The notes below the pieces were generated by a model. That model did not search any database and was not told the origin of the DNA. It worked only from the letters and a program-made list of their open reading frames with translations. Below, one piece after another: positions 1-6,030 of a stretch of DNA of 7,286 nucleotides. A program made the position numbers and the translations under genes. The stretch's first letter is position 1; the number at the start of each line of letters is the position of its first letter. This DNA is from Bacteroidales bacterium (GTDB taxonomy: Bacteria > Bacteroidota > Bacteroidia > Bacteroidales > UBA4181): the NCBI GenBank assembly GCA_031287245.1, contig JAITTD010000050.1:1-7286 (forward strand), given 5' to 3'.

Positions 1-6
1 TCCTAT

Positions 7-74
7 TTTCTATTGATATGTATCCCCTAACGGGGAATATTCGCTTGTCCGTAGGACATTCATATCAATAGAAA
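7..74. repeat. 14-bp inverted repeat enclosing two small hairpins
   Basis: TTTCTATTGATATG (7-20) is the exact reverse complement of CATATCAATAGAAA (61-74). Between the arms lie two hairpins: TCCCC/GGGGA with loop TAAC (23-36) and TGTCC/GGACA with loop GTA (46-58). As RNA or extruded DNA this would form a two-armed junction closed by a 14-bp stem. It lies at the window edge, so it may belong to the 3' end of a gene to the left, for example as a transcript-end structure, or be a dispersed intergenic repeat. No coding sequence is evident here. The pairing is seen directly; the role is not known. Confidence 0.7.
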
Positions 75-76
75 TA

Positions 77-89
77 AGCCCTTCGGGCT
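77..89. repeat. short GC hairpin AGCCC-TTC-GGGCT
   Basis: A 5-bp stem with a 3-nt loop lies 2 bp after the 14-bp inverted repeat. The T-rich stretch that follows (GAGTTTAAAGTTT) is not a clean T-run, so it is at best a weak rho-independent terminator for a gene left of the window. It may simply be a third arm of the neighbouring multi-hairpin element. Confidence 0.5.
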
Positions 90-90
90 G

Positions 91-139
91 GAGTTTAAAG
101 TTTCGGGTTTTGAGTTTAATGTTTAAAGTTTTGAGTTCG
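91..139. repeat. degenerate 7-bp tandem repeat, about 7 units
   Basis: Seven consecutive heptamers starting at 91, 98, 105, 112, 119, 126 and 133 fit the pattern NNGTTTN (for example GAGTTTA, AAGTTTC, GGGTTTT). Only the last unit (GAGTTCG) breaks the TTT core. The phase is kept without insertions or deletions over 49 bp. It lies in non-coding DNA, next to the hairpin cluster. It looks like a decayed microsatellite; no function is implied. Confidence 0.6.
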
Positions 140-178
140 TCATAGCACCTCAAAAAAAGATTTAGCCCGAATGACGAA
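136..178. repeat. 8-bp inverted repeat, 27-nt loop
   Basis: TTCGTCAT (136-143) pairs perfectly with ATGACGAA (171-178). The 27-nt loop contains CACCTCAAAAAAA (146-158), a string that recurs at 7160-7172 near the other end of the window. The stem is short relative to the loop, so its biological significance is doubtful. Confidence 0.4.
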
Positions 179-233
179 TGATGACATTCTTTTCAGGACT
201 TGTGTAAAACATCCGGAATGCGGCGAAAACAGC

Positions 234-424
234 CGTCACCTGTCAGGTGAAAGTCGCAGCGAGGCCTCGGCGGCACTTTCACCTGTCAGGTGAAACCCGC
301 ACCGACCCCTCGGCGATGCTTTCACCTGTCAGGTGAAAGGCGCACCGACCCCTCAGCGACACTTTCACCAGTCAGGTGAAACCCGCACCGACCCCTCGGC
401 GCCCTTTTCACCTGACTGGTGACG
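234..424. repeat. palindrome array: five 19-bp dyads at exact 43-bp period
   Basis: Units start at 234, 277, 320, 363 and 406. Units 2 and 3 are the perfect odd-length palindrome TTTCACCTGTCAGGTGAAA. Unit 1 starts with CG instead of TT. Unit 4 has CACCAG in the left arm, and unit 5 carries the mirror change (CTGGTG) and ends in CG. The four intervening 24-bp segments are the same length and similar in sequence, with a CGCACCGACCCCTCGGCG-like core. Each holds a second dyad (CCGA-CCCC-TCGG, or CGAGGCCTCG in the first segment) centred exactly midway between the main palindromes. Centres therefore fall at 243, 264.5, 286, 307.5, 329, 350.5, 372, 393.5 and 415. The array is much richer in GC than its surroundings. 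It ends about 95 bp before the -7 box of the downstream lipoprotein gene. Conserved intervening segments argue against CRISPR. It could be a protein-binding array, a set of RNA hairpins or a dispersed palindromic repeat. Confidence 0.85.
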
Positions 425-494
425 CAAAAATTTTCAAATCTCGATTCATCCATAAAACATGATGTGAGCGCGTTGCGAAAAAGCATAAAAAGTT

Positions 495-504
495 TTTCAC
501 CTGT
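495..504. promoter_or_regulatory. isolated half-palindrome TTTCACCTGT at the -33 region
   Basis: The ten bases match exactly the left arm plus centre of the palindromes at 234-424; the right arm is absent (TTTCAAT follows). The half-site covers the position where the -33 box of the promoter with -7 box at 520-527 should be. Its would-be centre (504) is 89 bp from the centre of the last array unit, close to two periods (86 bp) but not exact. If a protein binds the palindromes, this could be an operator half-site. A chance or ancestral relic is also possible. Confidence 0.45.
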
Positions 505-527
505 TTCAATAAATTTTATTACTTTTG
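495..527 (+). promoter_or_regulatory. Bacteroidota-type promoter for the DUF4831 gene
   Basis: TACTTTTG at 520-527 matches the -7 consensus TAnnTTTG. A weak -33 box TTTC (495-498; consensus TTTG) lies 21 nt upstream. Transcription should start near 531, giving a leader of only about 9-15 nt before the ATG at 540 or 546. The weak -33 box is part of the TTTCACCTGT half-palindrome, which suggests possible regulation. Confidence 0.65.
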
Positions 528-545
528 CATTTTAAAAGAATGAAC

Positions 546-1607
546 ATGAAAAACATATTATACATCGTTGCCGTAGCATGCCTTTTCACGGCTTGTACTG
601 CCACCAACAAGACCACCATTTCCCCTTATTCGGGCTCAACGGGGCACAATGCGCTGGTTTATGGATTGCCGCAAACAAGGTTGTACTTTGAGATAGAAAC
701 CGTACACACCATTGTCAAAAAAGGACCTTATGCCGAATATGCTACCCGTATGCTTGGTTTGCAGGATGTTCCCCTGAAAGATTCCGAAAGTTGGAAAATT
801 AGTGGTATCCGCATTTATGAAAAGCAGGAAGTAGATAACGAGCAATTATATACCCTCTCATTCATTGATTATCCGCAGAATATCAACCATCTACTCCGGT
901 TTACCAAATCAGGACTTATTTTGGATGTTTCGGCGGACAATGTCCTTGTCAACAGCCGGTTTTCCGGCAGTAGCAGCGAGGATATTCGTTTTCTCAATTC
1001 GGTGGTCAATAGCACTGTAACAGAAAAAGTGGATACCTTCTACAAAACAATACTGACAGACACCGCTTTTGTGCGTATTCCGGTGCTTCAACGCAAAGTG
1101 CTGGCAAAGACAGCAGAAGATCAGGCTCGCGAAGTAGCCAGCCAAATCTTTAAACTCAGAGAAGGACGCGCAGATTTTCTGGCAGGCAATAATGACTACA
1201 AGATGGACGGAAGCGGATTAAAATTGTTACTTGAAACGCTCGATTCGCAAGAACAGCAATTGCTGTCGGTTTTCAGCGGAGCCAAAGTCGAAAGCCGTCA
1301 TATTTATACCTATTCGGCGTTGCCGGAAGATGCAGGCGCCACCACACCTCTGTTTTATTTCTCGGAAAAATCAGGCATCGTGCCCCAAAACGCCGCAGGA
1401 GCAAAGGCTGTATGGTACAAAACGGGCGATGCCGACGTGGCTTCAAACGTCAATCCGTCGCAAACCAACAATGTTGTCTATTACCGCATCCCACAAATTG
1501 TAGAAGTATCCGCAGGCGTGGACAAAACCACTTTGGTGAGCAAGCAAAAAGAGATTTACCAGTTTGGGAAAACCGTTTCATTTCCATTGTTGGCGCCGGA
1601 AAAATAG
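546..1607 (+). CDS. DUF4831 family predicted lipoprotein
   Basis: This 353-residue protein has a short lipoprotein-type signal (MKNILYIVAVACLFTAC) with the likely lipidated cysteine at residue 17; phenylalanine rather than leucine at -3 makes the lipobox imperfect. No acidic surface-export signal follows the cysteine, so it probably faces the periplasm. The region from GHNALVYGLPQT (33-44) through the PYAEYATRMLGL motif (61-72) and the AREVASQIFKLREGRADFLAG segment (194-214) resembles DUF4831, a family of unknown function found mainly in Bacteroidota. The start is at 546, although an in-frame ATG at 540 adds two residues; a TTG at 525 lies inside the -7 box and cannot be the start. The glycoside hydrolase gene begins 31 bp after its stop with no visible promoter between them, so the two are probably cotranscribed. 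The family assignment is from recall and no biochemical role is claimed. Confidence 0.85.
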   Translation: MKNILYIVAVACLFTACTATNKTTISPYSGSTGHNALVYGLPQTRLYFEIETVHTIVKKGPYAEYATRMLGLQDVPLKDSESWKISGIRIYEKQEVDNEQLYTLSFIDYPQNINHLLRFTKSGLILDVSADNVLVNSRFSGSSSEDIRFLNSVVNSTVTEKVDTFYKTILTDTAFVRIPVLQRKVLAKTAEDQAREVASQIFKLREGRADFLAGNNDYKMDGSGLKLLLETLDSQEQQLLSVFSGAKVESRHIYTYSALPEDAGATTPLFYFSEKSGIVPQNAAGAKAVWYKTGDADVASNVNPSQTNNVVYYRIPQIVEVSAGVDKTTLVSKQKEIYQFGKTVSFPLLAPEK

Positions 1608-1638
1608 CAAGCAAAGTTACACAGCAGCATCAAATTTC

Positions 1639-3243
1639 ATGAAATCACATTGCTTTTTAATGTCCACACGTGCCACACTCATTGTCAGCGTATATTTTCT
1701 GCTATGCGCCTGCACACCCAAAGAAATCATTCCGGTTTCAGTGATAAAGGATTACATTGAGCAATTCAACCGTGTGGACGATGAAATGTTTACCCATGTT
1801 GAACTGTTTACTAATGCGAAAGCCTGTGATTTTCTTACCGCTAACATTCCGCGTTTCGAATGTCCCGATAAAACCTTGGAAAAAATTTATTATTTCCGCT
1901 GGTGGACATTTCGCAAGCACATCAAACCAACGCCGGACGGCTATATCATTACGGAATTTATGCCGGATGTAGGCTGGGCTGGCAAATACAACGGCATTAG
2001 TTGTACTGCCATGCTGCATTTCAATGAAGGACGGTGGTTAAACGATGCGAAATACCTGAACAGTTACGCCTGCTATTGGCTGCGAGGCGGCGGAAGCGTC
2101 AGAGCGTACAGTTTTCCGGTGGCTCATGCCCTGTATAACCAGTTTCTCGCCACAGGCAACGATTCCATCATCAAAGATTTGCTGCCAGAGTTGATTTTGA
2201 ATTACGAAGCATGGGAAGGCGACCATTTTGACGCGAAAAAAGGGCTGTTTTGGCAGATAGACGACCGTGATGGCGGGGAAGTGTCCATTTGCGGACATGG
2301 CTATCGCGCCACCATCAACTCATACATGATCGCAGACGCGCTGGCAATAGCCAAAATAGCGGCACGATGTGGAAATTCCGAGCAGCAACAACGCTTTGAA
2401 AAGAAAGCCGAAGCAGTGAAAACAACGATGCTGCAAACCCTTTGGGACAACGAGGCGCAGTTTTTCAAGGTGATGAACAGAGATACGGACAATCCGACAT
2501 TGTGCGGTGCACGTGAATTGCACGGCTACACGCCTTGGATGTTCGATTTGGCGGATGAAAAATACGCAGGCGCATGGAAATTCCTGATGGACTCGAATTG
2601 CTTTTACGCGCCTTACGGACCCACCACCGCTGAACAGTCCCACCCGGGATTTGTCATTTCCTACGAAGGGCATGAATGTCAATGGAACGGACCTTCGTGG
2701 CCCATGGCAACATCCATCACGCTGACCGGACTGGCAAACCTGCTGCAAACCCAACAGCAAAACGTGATTTCCACTGGTGATTACTTCGATTTGCTCGGTA
2801 TTTTTGCACATTCCCATTCTTTCACCAAAGATGACGGCACGATAGTCCCATGGATAGACGAAAATCTCAATCCGTTCACGGGCGACTGGATTTCGCGTAC
2901 CCGCTTAAAAACATGGGAAAACGGAACTTGGTCGCAGGGGAAAGGCGGCATAGAGCGCGGAAAAGACTACAACCATTCCTCGTTCTGCGACCTGATAATA
3001 AGTGGATTAGTGGGAATACGACCGGCGGAAGACAACACACTGACCGTTCATCCGCTGCTTCCCGACGGGATTTGGAATTATTTTTGTCTGGAAAATCTGC
3101 CGTATCACGGGAAAAAAATCACAGTCATCTATGACAGGAACGGGAAAAAATACGGAAAAGGAAAAGGTCTGACCGTTTGGGCAAATGGAAAACAAATCGC
3201 ATCATCGCCGATATTAGCGCCAGTCACAGGAAAAATACAGTAA
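1639..3243 (+). CDS. predicted lipoprotein glycoside hydrolase, MGH1/GH63-like six-hairpin fold
   Basis: The 534-residue product starts with a signal peptide ending in the lipobox LLCAC (lipidated Cys25). An alternative start at 1660 (MSTRATL) keeps the signal. An upstream in-frame ATG at 1564 lies inside the DUF4831 gene and would bury the signal, so it was rejected. Segments resembling (alpha/alpha)6-barrel glycosidases of the trehalase/GH63/MGH1 type are NYEAWEGDHFDAKKGLFWQ (188-206), DDRDGGEVS (208-216), NSYMIADALAIAKIA (227-241), GYTPWMFDLA (296-305) and WNGPSWPMATSITLTGLANL (349-368). DDRDGGE has acidic residues that could be catalytic, but this is a guess. A C-terminal beta-rich part (about 465-522) is like the small domain seen after such barrels. 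It probably trims oligosaccharides in the periplasm or at the outer membrane; the substrate is not known. No SusC/SusD genes are in the window, so it is not in a visible polysaccharide-utilisation locus. Its stop touches that of the opposing gene. Confidence 0.82.
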   Translation: MKSHCFLMSTRATLIVSVYFLLCACTPKEIIPVSVIKDYIEQFNRVDDEMFTHVELFTNAKACDFLTANIPRFECPDKTLEKIYYFRWWTFRKHIKPTPDGYIITEFMPDVGWAGKYNGISCTAMLHFNEGRWLNDAKYLNSYACYWLRGGGSVRAYSFPVAHALYNQFLATGNDSIIKDLLPELILNYEAWEGDHFDAKKGLFWQIDDRDGGEVSICGHGYRATINSYMIADALAIAKIAARCGNSEQQQRFEKKAEAVKTTMLQTLWDNEAQFFKVMNRDTDNPTLCGARELHGYTPWMFDLADEKYAGAWKFLMDSNCFYAPYGPTTAEQSHPGFVISYEGHECQWNGPSWPMATSITLTGLANLLQTQQQNVISTGDYFDLLGIFAHSHSFTKDDGTIVPWIDENLNPFTGDWISRTRLKTWENGTWSQGKGGIERGKDYNHSSFCDLIISGLVGIRPAEDNTLTVHPLLPDGIWNYFCLENLPYHGKKITVIYDRNGKKYGKGKGLTVWANGKQIASSPILAPVTGKIQ

Positions 3244-4200
3244 TTAATTATCCGCCACTTTCCGCACCAACCGCAATTCCGCCTGCCGTAGCCATACCGC
3301 CGCCGCAGCCAATATCCATCTGACAATCAGCATGCACCACACGCTGGCGCCTACGGAGAACAGCAACGATACGTCCTCCAAGTTGCTATGTGATATGGCG
3401 ATATGATGATTGAGCAAATCTGCGTCCTTTTGGCTTATTTTACCCTGTTCGGTTTCTTCAATCATCACAGCCGCGCCGTAAGCCAGTCCCAAGGTGTTGG
3501 CTACAATCCACAGGAACGAGGTTTTTGCCGGCAATCCGAACACTTTTAGCACCGGACGGAATAATTTTGACAGCCATCGGATAATACCAAATTCAGCCAA
3601 TACTTTTTGCATGATGTTCAGCGTGAGAATAATCAGCGTCATTTTAACCACTAATTTGCCCGTTGCCGTAAGCCAACTGAGCGCTATATCCTTCATGGGC
3701 ACACCGGAATCGTCCACTATGGCGGCGTCTCTCACCGCTTCGGCGGGAAGCACCCAATTGAGCAGCAATGCCGATACCAACGCAGCGACAGTGCGCAAGA
3801 GCACCATTCGCACCGCCGAGGATCCGGTTTTTTTCTGCACAGCAGTTTCAATCAGCATATTGTGGGTGCAAAGGCACATTACCGCCAAAATGGTGATAGA
3901 CCGCAGGCTGAGGTCGAACGTGGCTATCACTGCTATTGCCGAATAAATATTGACAAAATACGACGTCAGATACACCAATGCAGCTTCGCCGGGCAAACCG
4001 ACCAGATGGAACAGCGGGTTCAGCCATCCGGCAAACCAAGTGATAACGCCCAGATACTGCAACACCGTCACAGCCAGCGATACAGTGACCGTCAATCGAG
4101 CCATCCACCATGCTGTTTTCAGTGCAGGACGCACAGCGGATTTTACGGCTAATCCGGCACGCCGCGCGGCTGTCGGTTGTTCATGAATTGAATCTTGCAT
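3244..4200 (-). CDS. nucleoside recognition (Gate) domain membrane protein
   Basis: This 318-residue, strongly hydrophobic protein has two copies of a Gate-like module: WLNPLFHLVGLPGEAALVYL (59-78) and the corresponding LFRPVLKVFGLPAKTSFLW (213-231). Each is followed by a conserved polar stretch: CTHNMLIETAVQKKTG (111-126) after the first and NHHIAISHSNLEDVS (264-278) after the second. Hydrophobic segments lie at about 33-55, 73-94, 101-117, 131-151, 182-202, 225-247 and 279-304. Gate domains occur in nucleoside transporters, FeoB and spore maturation proteins; this short two-Gate form in Bacteroidota has no established substrate, so nucleoside transport should not be assumed. The start is the ATG at 4200; the TTG at 4218 overlaps a -7 box. 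The gene is transcribed away from the yceD operon and runs tail-to-tail into the glycosidase gene with no spacer. Confidence 0.82.
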   Translation of the reverse strand: MQDSIHEQPTAARRAGLAVKSAVRPALKTAWWMARLTVTVSLAVTVLQYLGVITWFAGWLNPLFHLVGLPGEAALVYLTSYFVNIYSAIAVIATFDLSLRSITILAVMCLCTHNMLIETAVQKKTGSSAVRMVLLRTVAALVSALLLNWVLPAEAVRDAAIVDDSGVPMKDIALSWLTATGKLVVKMTLIILTLNIMQKVLAEFGIIRWLSKLFRPVLKVFGLPAKTSFLWIVANTLGLAYGAAVMIEETEQGKISQKDADLLNHHIAISHSNLEDVSLLFSVGASVWCMLIVRWILAAAAVWLRQAELRLVRKVADN

Positions 4201-4215
4201 AAAGAGTGAAAGGCA

Positions 4216-4231
4216 CAAAAATACAAAGATA
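4216..4231 (-). promoter_or_regulatory. tandem -7 boxes for the Gate protein gene
   Basis: Read on the minus strand, TATCTTTG (4231-4224) and TATTTTTG (4223-4216) lie side by side and both fit TAnnTTTG. They would give start sites near 4220 and 4212, with leaders of about 20 and 12 nt to the ATG at 4200. No clear -33 TTTG is seen for either, so which box is used cannot be told. Confidence 0.55.
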
Positions 4232-4252
4232 TTTTATTTTTTTTTAAATACA

Positions 4253-4285
4253 TTGCATCAGTTTTAGATTTATTTTGTACTTTTG
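4253..4285 (+). promoter_or_regulatory. promoter of the yceD-rpmF-plsX-fabH operon
   Basis: TACTTTTG (4278-4285) matches TAnnTTTG, and a partial -33 box TTG (4253-4255) lies 22 nt upstream. The predicted start site, near 4289, is only about 8 nt before the TTG taken as the yceD start. The region is back-to-back with the minus-strand promoter at 4216-4231, so the two upstream regions overlap within about 70 bp. No other clear promoter is seen before rpmF, plsX or fabH. Confidence 0.65.
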
Positions 4286-4296
4286 CAGCCTGAATT

Positions 4297-4764
4297 TTGT
4301 ACGAAGTGGAAGAGTATATCATACCATTTAAGGGCTTGCCCCTTGGGTCTCACTCGTTTGAATGGAGTGTAGGGAAAGATTTTTTCGCTTCGTACGAAAT
4401 GTCCGAAATTGATGATGCTAACATCAACGTGCAAGCCACTTTGGTGAAACATACACAGTTTTTGGAAGTCGAACTTCAAATTGCCGGTCAGGCGGAAGTG
4501 CAGTGCGACAGGTGTTTGGATCCCCTGTTGGTAGATATTGATACGGAAGTCGCCATGTATGTCAAATTTGGTGAAACACCCGGCGAAGAAGACGACGATG
4601 AAAATGATGTGATTATCCTGTCCCACAATGATATGGAACTTGATATGCAACATTATATATATGAATACGTACATTTGGCGCTTCCCATCAAAAAAGTTCA
4701 CGGGGAGGGCAAATGTAACAAAGAAATGATGGCGCGATTGGAACAGTATTTAGTGAAAGCCTGA
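4297..4764 (+). CDS. yceD: YceD/DUF177 family protein
   Basis: DUF177 proteins are almost always encoded just before rpmF and have been linked to 23S rRNA processing or ribosome assembly. This 155-residue version has the family features: an N-terminal YIIPFKGLPLGSHSFEW segment (7-23), the cysteine pair in VQCDRCLDPL (68-77), an acidic stretch EEDDDEND (97-104) and the C-terminal GKCNKEMMARLEQYL (138-152). There is no ATG at a sensible place. A stop at 4291-4293 limits the frame upstream, leaving TTG (4297), GTG (4306) or ATT (4294); the first internal ATG would remove 34 residues including the conserved N-terminus. TTG is chosen because it keeps the most conserved length, but GTG is possible. 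The rpmF gene follows after 62 bp, which places the gene as first in the lipid/ribosome operon. Confidence 0.88.
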   Translation: MYEVEEYIIPFKGLPLGSHSFEWSVGKDFFASYEMSEIDDANINVQATLVKHTQFLEVELQIAGQAEVQCDRCLDPLLVDIDTEVAMYVKFGETPGEEDDDENDVIILSHNDMELDMQHYIYEYVHLALPIKKVHGEGKCNKEMMARLEQYLVKA

Positions 4765-4826
4765 ACCAGCCATTGAGTCCTGAAGTAGTAATTAAAGTAT
4801 ATTGTTAAAAATTAAAATTTTAGAAA

Positions 4827-5015
4827 ATGCCAAATCCAAAACGAAGACATTCAAAACAAAGAAGAGATAAAAGGAGAACACATGACAAGGCGCTGGTTCC
4901 CACTGTTGTGAAATGTCCAAATTGTTCAAGTACAGTATTATACCATAGGGTATGTCCTTCATGTGGCTACTACAGAGGTAAGTTAGCCATCGAAAAGGAT
5001 GTTGCAGTAGCATAA
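4827..5015 (+). CDS. rpmF: 50S ribosomal protein L32
   Basis: This 62-residue basic protein starts MPNPKRRHSKQRRDKRRTHD, the typical L32 N-terminus. The cysteines at 30, 33, 43 and 46 (KCPNC and CPSCGYYRG) form the zinc-ribbon knuckles of the zinc-binding (C+) form. L32 is a component of the large ribosomal subunit. No Shine-Dalgarno sequence is seen; the start lies in an A-rich stretch (TTTTAGAAAATG), usual for this phylum. It lies between yceD and plsX, the conserved order in many bacteria. No separate zinc-independent paralogue is visible here. Confidence 0.97.
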   Translation: MPNPKRRHSKQRRDKRRTHDKALVPTVVKCPNCSSTVLYHRVCPSCGYYRGKLAIEKDVAVA

Positions 5016-5076
5016 CCAGTTGATTGCAACCAAGTTTTTAAAAAACGGCAATCCGAATTTCTTGTAAACAAGACAA

Positions 5077-6030
5077 ATGAAAATAGGTTTAGATGTGATG
5101 GGTGGCGATTTTGCTCCGGAAGTTACAGTTTCAGGGGCTATTTTGGCTTATGAACATTTGCATCCGCACGTCAAGTTGGTTTTAATTGGTGATGAAGCCG
5201 CCATCAGGTCAATCTGCGCCCGCGAGAAGTTTGACCCCTCGCTGTTTGAGATCGTTCATGCACCCGACACCATTGCTATGGGCGACCATCCTTCAACGGC
5301 TTTTGCAAAAAAAACGCAATCGAGCATTTACATCGGATACGAATTGCTCAGCAAGGAGAAAATAGATGTCTTTGCAAGCGCCGGAAGCACAGGAGCCATG
5401 ATGGTAGGAGCCATGGTGACAGTGAAATCCATCGAAGGCATTTTGCGTCCTGCCATCGCCATTGCTACCCCTCGCGCAGACGGTAAATCCAATGTACTGC
5501 TGGATGTCGGGCTTAACCCCGACTGTAAACCCGACGTATTGGCACAATACGGACTTTTAGGCTCGTTGTATGCAGAATTTGTGTATAATATACCCAATCC
5601 AAAAGTCGCTTTGCTGAACATTGGCGCAGAATCGGAAAAAGGCAACTTGACCACCAAAGCAGCACACAGCCTGATGTGCGAATCAAAAAATTACAATTTC
5701 ATAGGCAATGTTGAAGGAAACGAGATATTTTTTGAGAAAGCCGATGTGATTGTATGCGATGGCTTTGTGGGAAATGTGCTGTTGAAAGTAGTAGAAGGAT
5801 TCAGTCACGTAGCCAAAAAACGCGGTATTGCAGACAATTTCTTTGAATTGTTCAATCCCGACAATTACGGCGGTACCCCTGTTTTAGGCATCAATTCCAA
5901 CGTCATTATCGGACACGGAGCCTCCAACAGCGAGGCAATCAAAAACATGATACTTTTATCGCAAGATGTGGTAGAAGCCGATTTGCCAAGTAAAATACGA
6001 AAGTATATCAAACCTGATGAGCAAAATTAG
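5077..6030 (+). CDS. plsX: phosphate acyltransferase PlsX
   Basis: PlsX converts acyl-ACP and phosphate to acyl-phosphate, the donor used by PlsY to acylate glycerol-3-phosphate at the start of phospholipid synthesis; it is a peripheral membrane enzyme. The 317-residue length is normal. Family motifs are present in order: GLDVMGGDFAPE (4-15), the SAGSTGAMMVGA segment (101-112), LLDVGLNPDCKPD (141-153), ALLNIGAESEKGN (178-190), GNVEGNEIFF (210-219), VCDGFVGNVLLKVVEG (226-241) and VIIGHGASNSEAIKN (276-290). The ATG at 5077 gives the canonical N-terminus MKIGLDVMGGD. It follows rpmF by 61 bp and overlaps fabH by 14 nt, implying cotranscription and probably translational coupling. Confidence 0.97.
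   Translation: MKIGLDVMGGDFAPEVTVSGAILAYEHLHPHVKLVLIGDEAAIRSICAREKFDPSLFEIVHAPDTIAMGDHPSTAFAKKTQSSIYIGYELLSKEKIDVFASAGSTGAMMVGAMVTVKSIEGILRPAIAIATPRADGKSNVLLDVGLNPDCKPDVLAQYGLLGSLYAEFVYNIPNPKVALLNIGAESEKGNLTTKAAHSLMCESKNYNFIGNVEGNEIFFEKADVIVCDGFVGNVLLKVVEGFSHVAKKRGIADNFFELFNPDNYGGTPVLGINSNVIIGHGASNSEAIKNMILLSQDVVEADLPSKIRKYIKPDEQN

Noticed and set aside
234..424. Possible CRISPR array
   Set aside because: The intervening 24-bp segments are near-copies of one another rather than unique spacers, the repeat is only 19 bp, and no cas genes are present.
1564..1638. Upstream extension of the glycosidase gene
   Set aside because: It would overlap the end of the DUF4831 gene and place 25 residues ahead of the lipoprotein signal peptide.
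2320..2817. 165-residue minus-strand open frame inside the glycosidase gene
   Set aside because: It lies wholly within a well-supported coding sequence, has no promoter, and its cysteine- and arginine-rich composition resembles a shadow frame.
4201..4218. TTG start extending the Gate protein by six residues
   Set aside because: The TTG is part of a TAnnTTTG -7 box, so it probably precedes the transcription start; the ATG at 4200 is sufficient.
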